64,000 nt of DNA from Stratiolaelaps scimitus (GCA_019614645.1 JABWDB010000037.1:2820001-2884000), one strand, 5' to 3'; positions 49,736 to 59,149 are shown, numbered from the stretch's first letter. Notes: generated from the sequence alone by a model not told the origin. Program-made: numbers and translations.

Positions 49736-51084
49736 TTGTAATAGTTTAGCACGCTTATTGGAAGCGACCGTCCGTGGGACGTTGCAACTAATTAAAGGGT
49801 TTCACGTGGGTGTGATGTCCTGCTGCCGCACACTGTTACCTTCACCTCAGTTCTCTCAGTTGAGGTAAAGAAGACTCTAGCCACCAAAGGCGAAACCATC
49901 CATCTTTCAGCATCTGAATCCGCTACGTTCGAGCATCAGCGTCAGAGGCTTAACCTTAGTCTTTACGAGATCGATCATTTCGCCTATGACCTTCGAGGCT
50001 AAGTCTCTACCATGAGGAAGAAGCCCACTAAGTCTCTGGTTATCGGAAGCCCGAGGGTGCAGGTTCAAGCCCCGCTACGTGACATACAAGAGAGCTTAAG
50101 CATTGTAAAATTGCAGCTCCTTTAATAAACCAATAAAACCTTAACCACACGAATTGCAACCGGCGATTACTTTCCATTGAAGTCCAGCAAACGTACCCAC
50201 TCGGCAACGTCTGGCCAACACACCTAGTATCTCATGCCCGCCCCCGCCATTTCAGTGGTACTTATCAGCGCCGTGGCGTGGACGGTGGCTAAGTGGTCTC
50301 TGGCTGGAAAAAGTCGGAAGCCGCAGGTTACAAGTTGTCCCGCGACCTGGTGATGACATACATATAATAAGAGATTTGAGATCTTCTTTTAGATTTAACC
50401 AAATGTTTATTGTCGGAACTGCAATATACATACATATGCTTAAGTTCTCAATTCTAGAGAGCTTAAGCATTAGAAAACACTGCAGTTCGTTTAATCGGTA
50501 AAACTTTTAGGTTTACCTGTAATCCATATTCGAATTGGTACACACCACCCTGCGGTCACTATGCCCGATAATTTATTGTTCGCGTGAGCCTTGCTATCGG
50601 AATGGACATGTGGACACAAGTATATTGTACGTTTGTCAACAGTTCGAGAGGCGGGGTGGCGTCACTCTGTTGTCATACATCATTATTATTTACACACCCT
50701 GTATCCAGGGGGGAGGCTTATTCAGGTAATATACAATATATAATAGGTCTAAAATAACTAGGAATTGTGAAGTGCCCTGGTGGCTCGCCATGCAAACATA
50801 CCGCATATATACATATATATATATATATATTTTAGACCCATATATATAGTGTGTAAAAAAAGATAATTAAATAATTTGCCTGCGTGTCTCATCGATTTTT
50901 CAGTGCTCCGAACAAACCATGCGATCCGGTGGGCGAGCTCCCGCTCGGGCTGAGCTCCGTATGCCGGCAAACCTATATGGAGCGTCAATTGATGGCGCTA
51001 GATCCTGCCTCGAGGAAGCCTGTCATGGACACGTTTCGAATACCGTCGGCCTGTGTATGCTATATCCGTGAGAAGGCCAGCTAG
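45480..51084 (+). CDS. Spätzle-like secreted Toll ligand 2
   Basis: Second member of the tandem Spätzle-like set. Exons are 45480-45595, 47451-47558, 48895-49182 and 50904-51084; all introns are phase 2; 230 residues. The first exon encodes a signal peptide (MNAWRLFRVLIVTVAHIGHS). Exon 2 has the pro-region motif PLVPINPRCRSVDLCDIS, shared with gene 3. The knot runs from MCDSREITITP through WRYIVNGDEYQQVIRAHVC, CDPVGELPLG, CRQTYMERQLMALDP to IPSACVCYI. This is the most canonical knot of the three. A trypsin-like cut could follow STARR (inference). A 19-codon upstream frame starts at 45421 and stops over the true ATG at 45480. Introns carry SINE A, B and repeat E copies and (AT)n runs. Confidence 0.9.
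46012..46156 (-). mobile_element. SINE family A copy (full length)
   Basis: On the minus strand: tRNA-like head with CTCTGGCTATCGAAGGCCAG hairpin, B box GGTTCGAGCCCCGC, GTGACAATGACATATATGAG, GCTTAAGCATTGCAAAAATT and AATAAATC. It lies in intron 1 of Spätzle-like gene 2. Confidence 0.85.
46700..46870 (-). repeat. Repeat family E copy with GGAAATTTCC
   Basis: Reverse copy: AGGAGGAAATTTCCTTCAAA, CGCACGGACACCACC, GACTTCCAATCTCCAT. The palindrome GGAAATTTCC at 46793-46802 resembles a NF-kappaB/Rel site. Confidence 0.65.
46903..46972 (+). mobile_element. SINE family B 3' fragment
   Basis: GAGGTAATGCCGAGTTCTAC, GTAGACATTAAACGCTGGCT and GTGAGTCA match the B 3' end in diverged form. It directly follows the repeat E copy. 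Confidence 0.5.
49376..49543 (-). mobile_element. SINE family B copy
   Basis: Reverse copy: GACTGACTCACAGCTAACAT, AAAGTCCACGG, CGGACAATCCCTTCAAATGC, GGGATCGAACCCGTGCATCT. It lies in intron 3 of Spätzle-like gene 2. Confidence 0.85.
49672..49734. repeat. (AT)n microsatellite, about 60 bases
   Basis: The longest pure AT run in the window; a second run is at 49551-49591. Both are in intron 3 of Spätzle-like gene 2. Confidence 0.9.
50010..50142 (+). mobile_element. SINE family A copy
   Basis: GCAGGTTCAAGCCCCGCTAC, GTGACATACAAGAGAGCTTA, GCATTGTAAAATTGCAGC, TTTAATAAACCAATAAAACC. Confidence 0.85.
50288..50515. mobile_element. Nested or inverted SINE family A pair
   Basis: A forward head and linker (50288-50375) is followed by a reversed tail (about 50395-50450, GGAACTGCAATATACATACA, CTTAAGTTCTC). 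A forward tail follows (50455-50515, GAGAGCTTAAGCATTAG, CAGTTCGTTTAAT). One copy appears to have inserted into another. Confidence 0.65.
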
Positions 51085-51512
51085 CACAGGACAGAGGAAT
51101 AAAAATGAGCGCAATTTCGGTGACTTTTCCCGAAAAGTGCTTGAGGTGATACCAAAGAGAAAAAAAATGGAGAAAATATCGAGTATATGTGTAACGTATG
51201 CTGCATGTACTGAATTGATAATCTCTAAGCTGTTGGGCCCGCCGTTATTTGTACGAGAAGCTATCCTATGGTGAGAAGAAGCTTTTCAATGGTGTGGCCG
51301 TTGTTCAATAAAATGTTTATTTATTTTTAAAAAATATCAAGATTTTCTTCCTTAGATGTAATTTCCAGAATGTCAGTGTTCGTTAATATATTTCAGTGCG
51401 GTATTTTTGAGTTTTGATCGAAGTCTGACAGGTAGGTTTTAATTATTGGTTTAGATTACTCTCAGTAATGGACAACGTGTTTATCATAAGACAAATCACG
51501 AAGCGATATATA

Positions 51513-51540
<28 letters not shown>

Positions 51541-51547
<7 letters not shown>

Positions 51548-51596
51548 CACATTCAGCGGATGGTACAATTGTCGCCCCAATTTTTCTAATTCAAAA
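51541..51596 (+). repeat. Repeat family F copy
   Basis: ATTTCACATTCAGCGGATGG and ACAATTGTCGCCCC, directly after an (AT)n run. Confidence 0.65.
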
Positions 51597-52672
51597 AACG
51601 TGACACATCAAGTGATCTATATACGATACATGTATAACCTATGCGTCAGCTTGTATGGCTTGCATATGACACCCCAACAGCAACTACTGACATTGGCTAC
51701 CGACGGCAGCTTCGTGAGGCGGCACCCCGACGCTTGCAAATCATACTCACGATCGCCTACTCGAACTACTCTCACAGTAGGTAGTCTCACAGGTTGGGCA
51801 AAGTCACCCCGTCCGGCAACTTCCAAACACTTCGCCTACTTCGAGCGACGCTTTTGAGAACGACGCCAGCATTCACAGCGCGTTCAGGCGGGTTCGAACA
51901 TCTCGGGGCAGGCAGAGACACGCGAAGACGATGAGTAGCTATAATAACCTATGGCTCAGAAAAAAACAAAGAGGTTCGCACTTCTACGAAACCCCTATAC
52001 GCCACGATGAAGGGGTGACGTCTTAAGAGTAACTTTTGTCGCTTTTGCCGATGTGGCGGACGAGATGAGTTTGATGGTTTACGGAAGGTCATTCGCTCCT
52101 CTTTGACGGGAATTGATGCGGGAGTGGCCCGGGCCCCAGGGAGAAGAAGACTTGAGATTAGCCCCTCGAGTTCTTCTTGACAATATCCAATTCGCATTAA
52201 ATAGGGATTCGAGCTTTCGTTGTTCAGCTGCAACAAGATTCTGTTTTCTTATCAGCGTAACTAACCATCGTCGGTGCACTACATTAGAATCTGTGTGGCG
52301 TTTCGCGTAGATGAAAAAAAGTTGTCCGCCCCCCCTGCGTCTGTCTCTCGTATTTGAACACTGCCGCGGATTCGCGAGGGGTCTATGATCGAGATCTCAA
52401 CGGAAGCTTCGCTCCAAATGGCTGGAAATGGCCGATACGAGTTTCATATTATATATCTATATGGATGAGCTCATGCGTAAACGTCGAGCAGAATAGTTTT
52501 AGTCTACATCACCGTTAGGAACTGTTGTCAACTATTGTTCACACTATATACGAGTTGACTTTTCATCCAGATCAGTGAGCGTTGGATACGATCACTCACC
52601 TTCTTCAATAAAAAACGAAATGTTGGCTTTGCTTGACACCGTGGTGTTGATTATATCTAGGCAAGCAAATGA

Positions 52673-52880
52673 TTTCCGGGCAGACCCTCAGCCATAAACA
52701 TTTAAGCTCCACGGTACAGTTACATTGTTTCATAAGGCGGACCCCCCCCCACCCCCCATTTAATTGCAAATGTACAACGATGTCGGAGGATCGAACCCTG
52801 TATGTATGTGCACCTATATCCGTCTCCTCCGACTGCAAGGTCGTCTCGCACGACTGCATCGACCACGCCACTGAGCGCTG
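52673..52880 (-). mobile_element. SINE family B copy
   Basis: Reverse copy with CAGACCCTCAGCCATAAACA, CATTTAATTGCAAATGTACA, GGATCGAACCC and TCCGACTGCAAGG. Confidence 0.8.
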
Positions 52881-53304
52881 GCAAATTGCATCTGGGTTAT
52901 TATTTTTCTTTGGTTTTTATGGGGGTTTCGGCACGCGTAATGCACCTGCGTGAACACAGAACAGCCTCTTGCCACCTAGTGTAAGACTCAGAAACTCACT
53001 AAAACCCGTGTTCTCGACGCAAATTGCATCTGCGATGCAACAATGTTACCTAGAACCCAACCTAAACACGCGAACACACACGGCGACTCAACGAAGTACA
53101 ATGCTAATGACCGCTACGAGCTGATTGTCGCGTGGCGGAGGAGCCCCAGTATGAGAAATGGTGACTCGGTGGTTGCCTCAAAATGTCTCAGCTCTATGTT
53201 TCGTCTCATCGCCGAGCTAGATTTTGATTGCCACAACCATTATTACACCGGCCATTCGATTGGAGAAGTGAAATTTTCAGTGTTTCCTTGAGATTTCTTT
53301 TTTT

Positions 53305-53345
53305 CCGTCCCTAGAGACGAAGGAGGAAATTTCCACGCGGACGAA
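53305..53345 (-). repeat. Repeat family E fragment with GGAAATTTCC
   Basis: GACGAAGGAGGAAATTTCCA then CGCGGACG. GGAAATTTCC is at 53325-53334, about 590 bases upstream of the start of Spätzle-like gene 3. Confidence 0.55.
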
Positions 53346-53917
53346 ACCCCTCCTATACGTAGTTCCTAGCGCAGCGAGACATAACCACACTCTCGAGTCC
53401 GTTGGCTGGAAACTTTGGATTTTTTTTAGAAAATTTGGAAATTGATTTTAATCTACGCACCCCCCGTCGTCATATCAGTGGCTTTTTACGTAGATGAACG
53501 AACGAAGTATGAAATGCTTCGTGGAAAAGCTTAAGCCAAAAAGCACTAATCCTTCTGGACATTGACATTCTTCCACTGGCTGCCATCCAGCAGGCGAGTG
53601 TATCTGGTTTCGTATAAATCCTCAGGCAACCTAACCTAACCAAAGCTAATCTCGACACCGCCTCTCATTCAAGCATTCAAGCGGTTGAAGGCATCAGAAG
53701 GCTCCGCCTATGCCATCGCCTCTCGCCGAAGATCGATCGCACCTCCAGTCACCCGCAGCTAAAAATAGAGAGAAGATCTTGCGCCATCCATTGAGAACGT
53801 CTTCTTCACCGCGCACCGTCGAGGTTCGTCGATTAACCAACCGCGCCCACCCCGAGGTCAACTGAGCAGGTCATTGAGCGATTTTGCCATTTCGCTCGAG
53901 CATTGCACAGCCACAGT

Positions 53918-56900
53918 ATGATGATGGTCAACGCCATGTCTCTGCCAGCGGTTCTATCGATTTGCTACGTGCTCATCATTGGTGATGTTTGTCACGCCCG
54001 GCCACACGACATGGTTCACGCCATCGTCCTTGACCCACATGAGGATTATAAGAGGTATGTGATATATAGGAGAGTATTAAATAGATATGCACATATCGAT
54101 ATCTGACATAGAATACAACATGGACAATAGCATGTATATATATATCTGTCTTTTCGAGCTGACCCTCAGCTGTTCCCCTAGCTGACAGACCTCTTAACCG
54201 TTTAGGTATTACTATGAGGACTTGTCGAGGACCTATATATATATATATATATATATATGTTACATTCTATGTCAGACCTTGGGCGGGCACGGCCCTCTCA
54301 CTGCGAACTTCCTCGAAGGGGTCTACCATAGGTTGATCCGCGCTACCGGGGACAAGCGCGCAGGCTCTTTCCTTCTGCAGCGCCTGTCCCTCGCTGTGCA
54401 GAGAGGCAATACCATCGCCTTCCTCGGGACATTGTCGACCTCATCCCCCCCATAATCCCTAGAAATAATACTTGTTAACTACTGTATGTTTGAATAAATT
54501 GCATTTATACTATTCTATGTCAGATATTGACATCTGCATATCTATTTATTATTTTTGTGTGGTTGTTGTTGCTGCTGCTGCTGCTATACTAAAACGATAG
54601 GATAGACATAATATCGTATTTTTTATTAATCAAATCTCTCGATTCGCCCGGATACCACTGATGTGGCCTTCTGAACTTTGTTTGGTTAGACCTTGCTAAG
54701 GTCGAACCCAACCTGTCAACCTCGCAACGCTCTCGCCTGATTGATCTCTGATTGTATTGTATTTCTTGAGAAATATACCATAGATATCAGATTGTGATGC
54801 TAGTTGGCGTTTGATTAGTTCATCAGAGGATAACGTTAATGAGCTCTTCACCATCTCGTTCGATGCTCACTGGCTAATTTTGTTCTAGGAACGACGATAG
54901 GCGAAATTCGACGGCACCATTCCTGCCGCTTAATCCGCGATGTAAATATGAAAGTGTCTGCGACATATCCGAGATCAGCAACTATCCCCGGTAGGTGATG
55001 TGATCGAATTTTGAGTAAACTCGCTTCAAATAAGATAAAAACAAAAAAAATCCTTCGTAAGGATTTGTCGCGAAGCTAGCAGACTGAATCAGACTGTTAA
55101 TAGCTATATAAAAATTAATTTATTCAATAGTTTAACACACAATGTATTTAGTGCTAATGCTAATGTGGGCGTACAGGAGGGAGGGACGTGTTGTGGGTAG
55201 GATAGAGGACACGGATTGTTTGAAATCATCACAATTATTTTTCGCTAATTGATCACGCAATTTCAACGACAGTTCACGACGGCAACACTCGCTCCTTGTC
55301 TGATGCACACGGCAGACCCTCCAGTAATGATACCAAGACCTGCCGCTTGGGCACTAGTGGTCATGTTGCCTAGTATACGTGTGTGTATGGTGCGTGCGCT
55401 GCACGTCTCACATGTGGTTCGTCTTTTGCGCACGTTGCACGAATGTATCCACTGTGTCCACTCTCGATTGTGTCGGTTACGCCTTGCACCAATGATGTTA
55501 AGAACAATGTTAACGCTTGTCACATGACGAAGTCGATGAGATGGACGATCTGATTCATCAACGTAAGTCCAACAGACGATGATCGGAGACACTTTCAGCG
55601 AATGCCGAAAGCAGTTGTACCGTCAACGTCTATATACATTGTCTGATTTATTTACCTTCAAGGGAAATGTCTGCAGAAGCCATAGGAAAGTCTCGAGAAA
55701 ACGCCAACTCCGCGCTGCAAGCGAATGGAGTTGAGCAGGAGACGCAGGCGTTGCGCAGCGGATCACCACTGCGGGCACGACCCTTGTTCGTCTCAAGGGT
55801 TATGCGCAATGTCGATGCTGACGATGAGGAATTGTGTCCATCCCGTGAGACGAGACTCACTCCTGTGGCTGCGAAAAACGTCCAGAACCAATGGAGATAC
55901 CTAGTGAACAACGAACACTACGGACAGATCGTCATCTTCTATAGGTGCAGGTGAGCAGGTTCACGAGGAAGGTGGGTAGGTTTACGAGGAGGGTGGGTAG
56001 GTTTACGAGGAAGGTGAGTAGGTTTACGACAACAGAGAATGTCTCAGGTCCGAGTATTAATTTTGTAGAATATCAATCGTCAATGTCATGACGATGACGA
56101 ACGCCCATACAAGCTAATGCACAAACAGGAGAAGCGAGTGAGAAACGCTGTGATTTTGAAACTCTCCGATCTAATCATTGTATAATCGAAGAGTCAAAAA
56201 GTTTTCGGGCTGGATCTCAGCCAACATTTAATGTCCACAATACTGCTGTTAGCATTGCTTCGTATGGGGAAGGGATACACTCTCAGCACAGGATGGTGGT
56301 TTTAACAGGCAGAGGCGTTTTGTCATCCATGTCAATTCCCCTGCACTGGATCGGGGCCCACTTTCATCGAGATTGAGGTAATGTCTCCGGTGGTGCCCGT
56401 GCGTTTGAAGAAAATTTTCTCCTCTAAAAAAAAAAGAAAAAAAAAAGCATTGCTTCGTAAGACGGACCCGCGAAATGCGGACAGTCAGAGCAGAGGGGAG
56501 ATCGCGTCCGAGTTACGAGATAAGAGCTACGTACACAGACATACACAGACTTGTGTCCCACAGGCGCGGTAATGCTTTCCGGGCCATCCAGGGAGGCGGG
56601 AGCTGTACGCGGGTTTAATGCGGCCATTGTGATTCGCACACGAGTGTTGTGGACCAACCAACACGTATGTGCATCATGCATTCCCATCACAGTGACAATA
56701 TGCCGTTTGAGAGTCCAGCGGAAGGCTGAGTAAACAATGCTGCAAGCCGTTCCGTCGACGTTAAATGCTGACTTCGAGTTAGCAGCCCGGAACAAATGTA
56801 TGGTTGACTAATAGATTCGATGTAACAACAACAACCACGAGACAAAATGGTTGAGTCTAGATAAAATTGAAATTTGGCGAGCTTCCGGAGTAGGTGCGCG

Positions 56901-59055
56901 AATCTCGCTTTTGAACGTCCCTGGAGCGGTCAGCTGTGCCCAGTTCGACCGGGTCGACCTGTTCTGTGCAGGTTCATTAGGTTCCTTTAGGTCCTTGTTA
57001 TTAATGTGTGCAGGTCCTTGTTAGGTCCTTGGGTCCTTGTTATTAATGTGTGCAGAGGGGACGCACGTAACGCAAGCCACGTGACGTCAAAAGTTACGTG
57101 ACGTACGTTGATAACGTGTTGGTGGACGCGAGGAAGGGTACTACCGACTTGCTCTCTCTCTCGCTCCACAGCGTGACAAGTTTTGGGGCTAGCCGTGCTT
57201 ATTATAAAGGGCTTCTCAGAAAGGGGGGTACCTTTTCACCGTATCTCTCCAGGGACGTATGATTTCCCAGTGTATCATTAGGGCCAATCTATTTAGTGCT
57301 AGTGACCGATGTGATTGCGCTAATTAAATCACATGAGTAGTGTCTTTGAGTGAACTCTCTACACGGAGTGAGTGGTAAACACGTAACTCGTTAATTATGC
57401 GTTATCTCGATTTCGGCCAATTAATTTCTTATAAAATCCTGATGATAAGATTACGCTATCATCAAGTTAATACACAATTGCTGGTAAATTGCACCTAATT
57501 GAATTGCACCTAATTGGTAAATTGGATTGCACCTAATTGAATTGCACCTAATTGGTAAATTGCACCTTATCATCAGGATTTTATAAGAAATTAATTGGCC
57601 GAAATCGAGATAACGCATAATTAACGAGTTACGTGTTTACCACTCACTCCGTGTAGAGAGTTCACTCAAAGACACTACTCATGTGATTTAATTAGCGCAA
57701 TCACATCGGTTACATATTGTACAAAAATGTGTACCCTTTATATATAAAATATACGTTGCAATAATTCTTTTAACTATTATTTTTACGAGAACTTAAGCAT
57801 GTATATAGCAGTTCCGTCAATAAACATTTGTTTGAATTTGAATTTGAATTTGATTTCGGTTGAATCGTGAAAGGTATTGGTTTTTCATTAAGTCTAGCCC
57901 CTTAATGGCTTTCTGTCGATTCTTAAATTTTCTCTCGGCTCGAGATAAATTGGCGGTTACCAGGGTCAATCTATAACTTATTGGTTCCACTCCAAAAGCT
58001 TAGGGACCATGTGCGAAGGCCTTTTTTTGTTAGTCTAGTGATGCGATATGTATCAAATAAATAGCACATATGCCTCAATCTCGTATATATATATACTGTG
58101 TCATGGCCATCTAAACTTTTTCGGGCTGACTCTCAGCCAACATTTAACGTCCACGGCCATCTGGCTTTAACTATTTCACCTTCCGTTTTTTTCTTCTTTA
58201 ACGTGAACCTGGAGCAGCGTTCAATTGCGCTTGAGTCAATCGACCTTTACGTGAACACCACTTGAAGTAGAGGAGCTTTCACTGTAATGTCTAAACATGA
58301 TGTTGATGTTCAAACAACACCATGCAGATATCTAAAAGATCAATGCTGTTTAGCTCTTACTAATATGAGCACAGAGATGCTTAATCCGACTACACAATAT
58401 AAAGTCAATGTTTTTTTGCACACTTATCCATTACGAAAGTGGGGGTCCCTCCTATTCTAGATGTTCTATCAAGCATATATATATATCTTAGATGTATTTC
58501 ACGGTGAGCGGGTACAATTGCCCCCCCCCCTATAATTGTCCAATAATAATTACCGACTAATTGAATTGACTAATACATTTATGTTAAAGAACTCCAAAAT
58601 TCTCCACGTCTGACAGGATTTGAACCCAACACACACGAGTAAGGCAGAGAATAAGCAAAGGTGGCCCCGACAGGTCCTCAGAGTAATACCTAAACAGGTT
58701 AAGAGCTGAGGCCTGTCAAATAAAAGGGGAACAGCTGAGGGTCAGCTCGAAAAAAAAAAAAATACATTTATGTTACAACTTCGTTTTGTTGATGTTGTTG
58801 TTGTCCTTTTCCTTTGTGATTTCGTGTTCCAGGACGCCAGGACAGCGTTGTCATCCTGAAATCGAGCTGCCACCTGGTCAAGGCACGATTTGTCGCCAAA
58901 TGACTACGCAGCTTCCTCTGGCTTCACTGCACCCGGTTTCTGGGGACGTCATGACGGATATTTTCAATATTCCGTCAGGATGCTCGTGTGCTATACGCAA
59001 CGAAGTCAATCTGACGACATGCTCACATGTGAAACATGCGACAACTCAGATGTGA
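53918..59055 (+). CDS. Spätzle-like secreted Toll ligand 3
   Basis: Third member of the set. Exons are 53918-54054, 54889-54990, 55663-55950 and 58833-59055; all introns are phase 2; 249 residues. Exon 3 has the same length (288) as in gene 2. A signal peptide covers about residues 1-26 (MSLPAVLSICYVLIIGDVC). Exon 2 has PFLPLNPRCKYESVCDIS. The knot runs from LCPSRETRLTPVAAKN through WRYLVNNEHYGQIV, CRQMTTQLPLASL and IPSGCSCAI, with an 18-residue extension after it containing an extra Cys. RPLFVSRVMRNVDADDEELC before the knot resembles the protease site of Drosophila Spätzle. The first of three ATGs at 53918 was taken. Intron 3 holds a 145-bp perfect inverted repeat and many mobile elements. 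Confidence 0.88.
54151..54233 (-). repeat. Repeat family C fragment
   Basis: TTTTCGAGCTGACCCTCAGC, CTGACAGACCTCTTAACCGT, ATTACTATGAGGACTTGTCG, in intron 1 of Spätzle-like gene 3, adjoining an (AT)n run. Confidence 0.75.
54277..54511 (+). mobile_element. LINE-like 3' end with target-site duplication
   Basis: It encodes ANFLEGVYHRLIRATGDKRA, then GSFLLQRLSLAVQRGNTIAF and a stop, followed by a short AT-rich tail. The 13-bp ATTCTATGTCAGA flanks it at 54264-54276 and 54512-54524, as expected for a target-site duplication. The family is inferred from memory of similar arthropod reverse-transcriptase C-termini. It is a 5'-truncated copy. Confidence 0.6.
55951..56030 (+). repeat. 21-bp tandem repeat starting at a splice donor
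   Basis: About 3.8 units of roughly GTGGGTAGGTTTACGAGGAAG. Unit 1 begins with the GTGAGC donor of exon 3 of Spätzle-like gene 3. Unit 4 begins GTGAGT at 56014, a stronger donor 63 bases downstream. Confidence 0.85.
56198..56262 (-). mobile_element. SINE family B 3' fragment
   Basis: GGGCTGGATCTCAGCCAACA, TTTAATGTCCACAATACTGC, GCATTGCTTCGTA, interrupted by the repeat E copy that follows. The B sequence resumes at 56447 (GCATTGCTTCGTAAGACGG). Confidence 0.7.
56264..56445 (+). repeat. Repeat family E copy inserted in a SINE B
   Basis: GATACACTCTCAGCACAGGA, GCAGGCAGAGGCGTTTTGTC, CTGCACTGGATCGGGGCCCA, GGTGGTGCCCGTGCGTTTGA, ending in an A-rich tail. The flanks GCATTGCTTCGTA (56250-56262) and GCATTGCTTCGTA (56447-56459) are the same SINE B segment, consistent with a target-site duplication. 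Confidence 0.75.
56720..56790 (+). mobile_element. SINE family B 3' fragment, forward
   Basis: AACAATGCTGCAAGCCGTTC, GTCGACGTTAAATGCTGACT, GAGTTAGC, in intron 3 of Spätzle-like gene 3. Confidence 0.6.
57075..57120 (+). promoter_or_regulatory. Overlapping E-box and CRE-like motif cluster
   Basis: CACGTG (57078-57083) overlaps TGACGTCA (57082-57089), followed by a second ACGTGACGT. These are textbook E-box and CRE strings, but position inside an intron and function are unproven. Confidence 0.25.
57305..57710. repeat. Perfect 145-bp inverted repeat (foldback) with 116-bp spacer
   Basis: Arms 57305-57449 and 57566-57710 are exact reverse complements over all 145 bases by eye. The spacer holds tandem copies of GAATTGCACCTAATTGGTAAAT. 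The identity ends sharply on both sides. It could be a foldback or MITE-like element, a recent inverted duplication, or an assembly artefact. It lies in intron 3 of Spätzle-like gene 3, so the pre-mRNA would contain a long hairpin. Confidence 0.92.
57786..57826 (+). mobile_element. SINE family A tail fragment
   Basis: ACGAGAACTTAAGCATGTAT, GCAGTTCCGTCAATAAAC, immediately followed by a short TTGAATTTGAA tandem. Confidence 0.6.
58121..58163 (-). mobile_element. SINE family B 3' fragment
   Basis: TTCGGGCTGACTCTCAGCCA then ACATTTAACGTCCACGG. Confidence 0.7.
58494..58563 (+). repeat. Repeat family F copy
   Basis: TATTTCACGGTGAGCGGGTA and CAATTGCCCCCCCCC with TAATTGTCCAATAATA. It lies about 270 bases before the last exon of Spätzle-like gene 3. 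Confidence 0.6.
58588..58760 (+). repeat. Inverted family D head joined to a family C copy
   Basis: 58588-58630 is a reversed tRNA-like head (AGGATTTGAACCCAACAC). 58630-58760 is a forward C copy (CGAGTAAGGCAGAGAATAAG to GGGTCAGCTCGAAAAA) ending in an A-run, 73 bases before an exon of Spätzle-like gene 3. Confidence 0.75.
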
Positions 59056-59149
59056 AACATTGAGCACATGTGACATTGCTCGAAGATTTCCTCGTGCGAA
59101 TCAGCCACTGGTGGACTATTGGACACATTCTAGTCATATATGATCTAAT

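Larger units (their letters stand above)
51085..53917. other. Intergenic between Spätzle-like genes 2 and 3
   Basis: No gene is supported. An AATAAA at about 51306-51311 (CAATAAAATG) may be the polyadenylation signal of gene 2. The stretch contains an (AT)n run (51506-51546), a repeat F copy (51541-51596), a SINE B copy (52673-52880) and a repeat E fragment (53305-53345). Confidence 0.45.
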
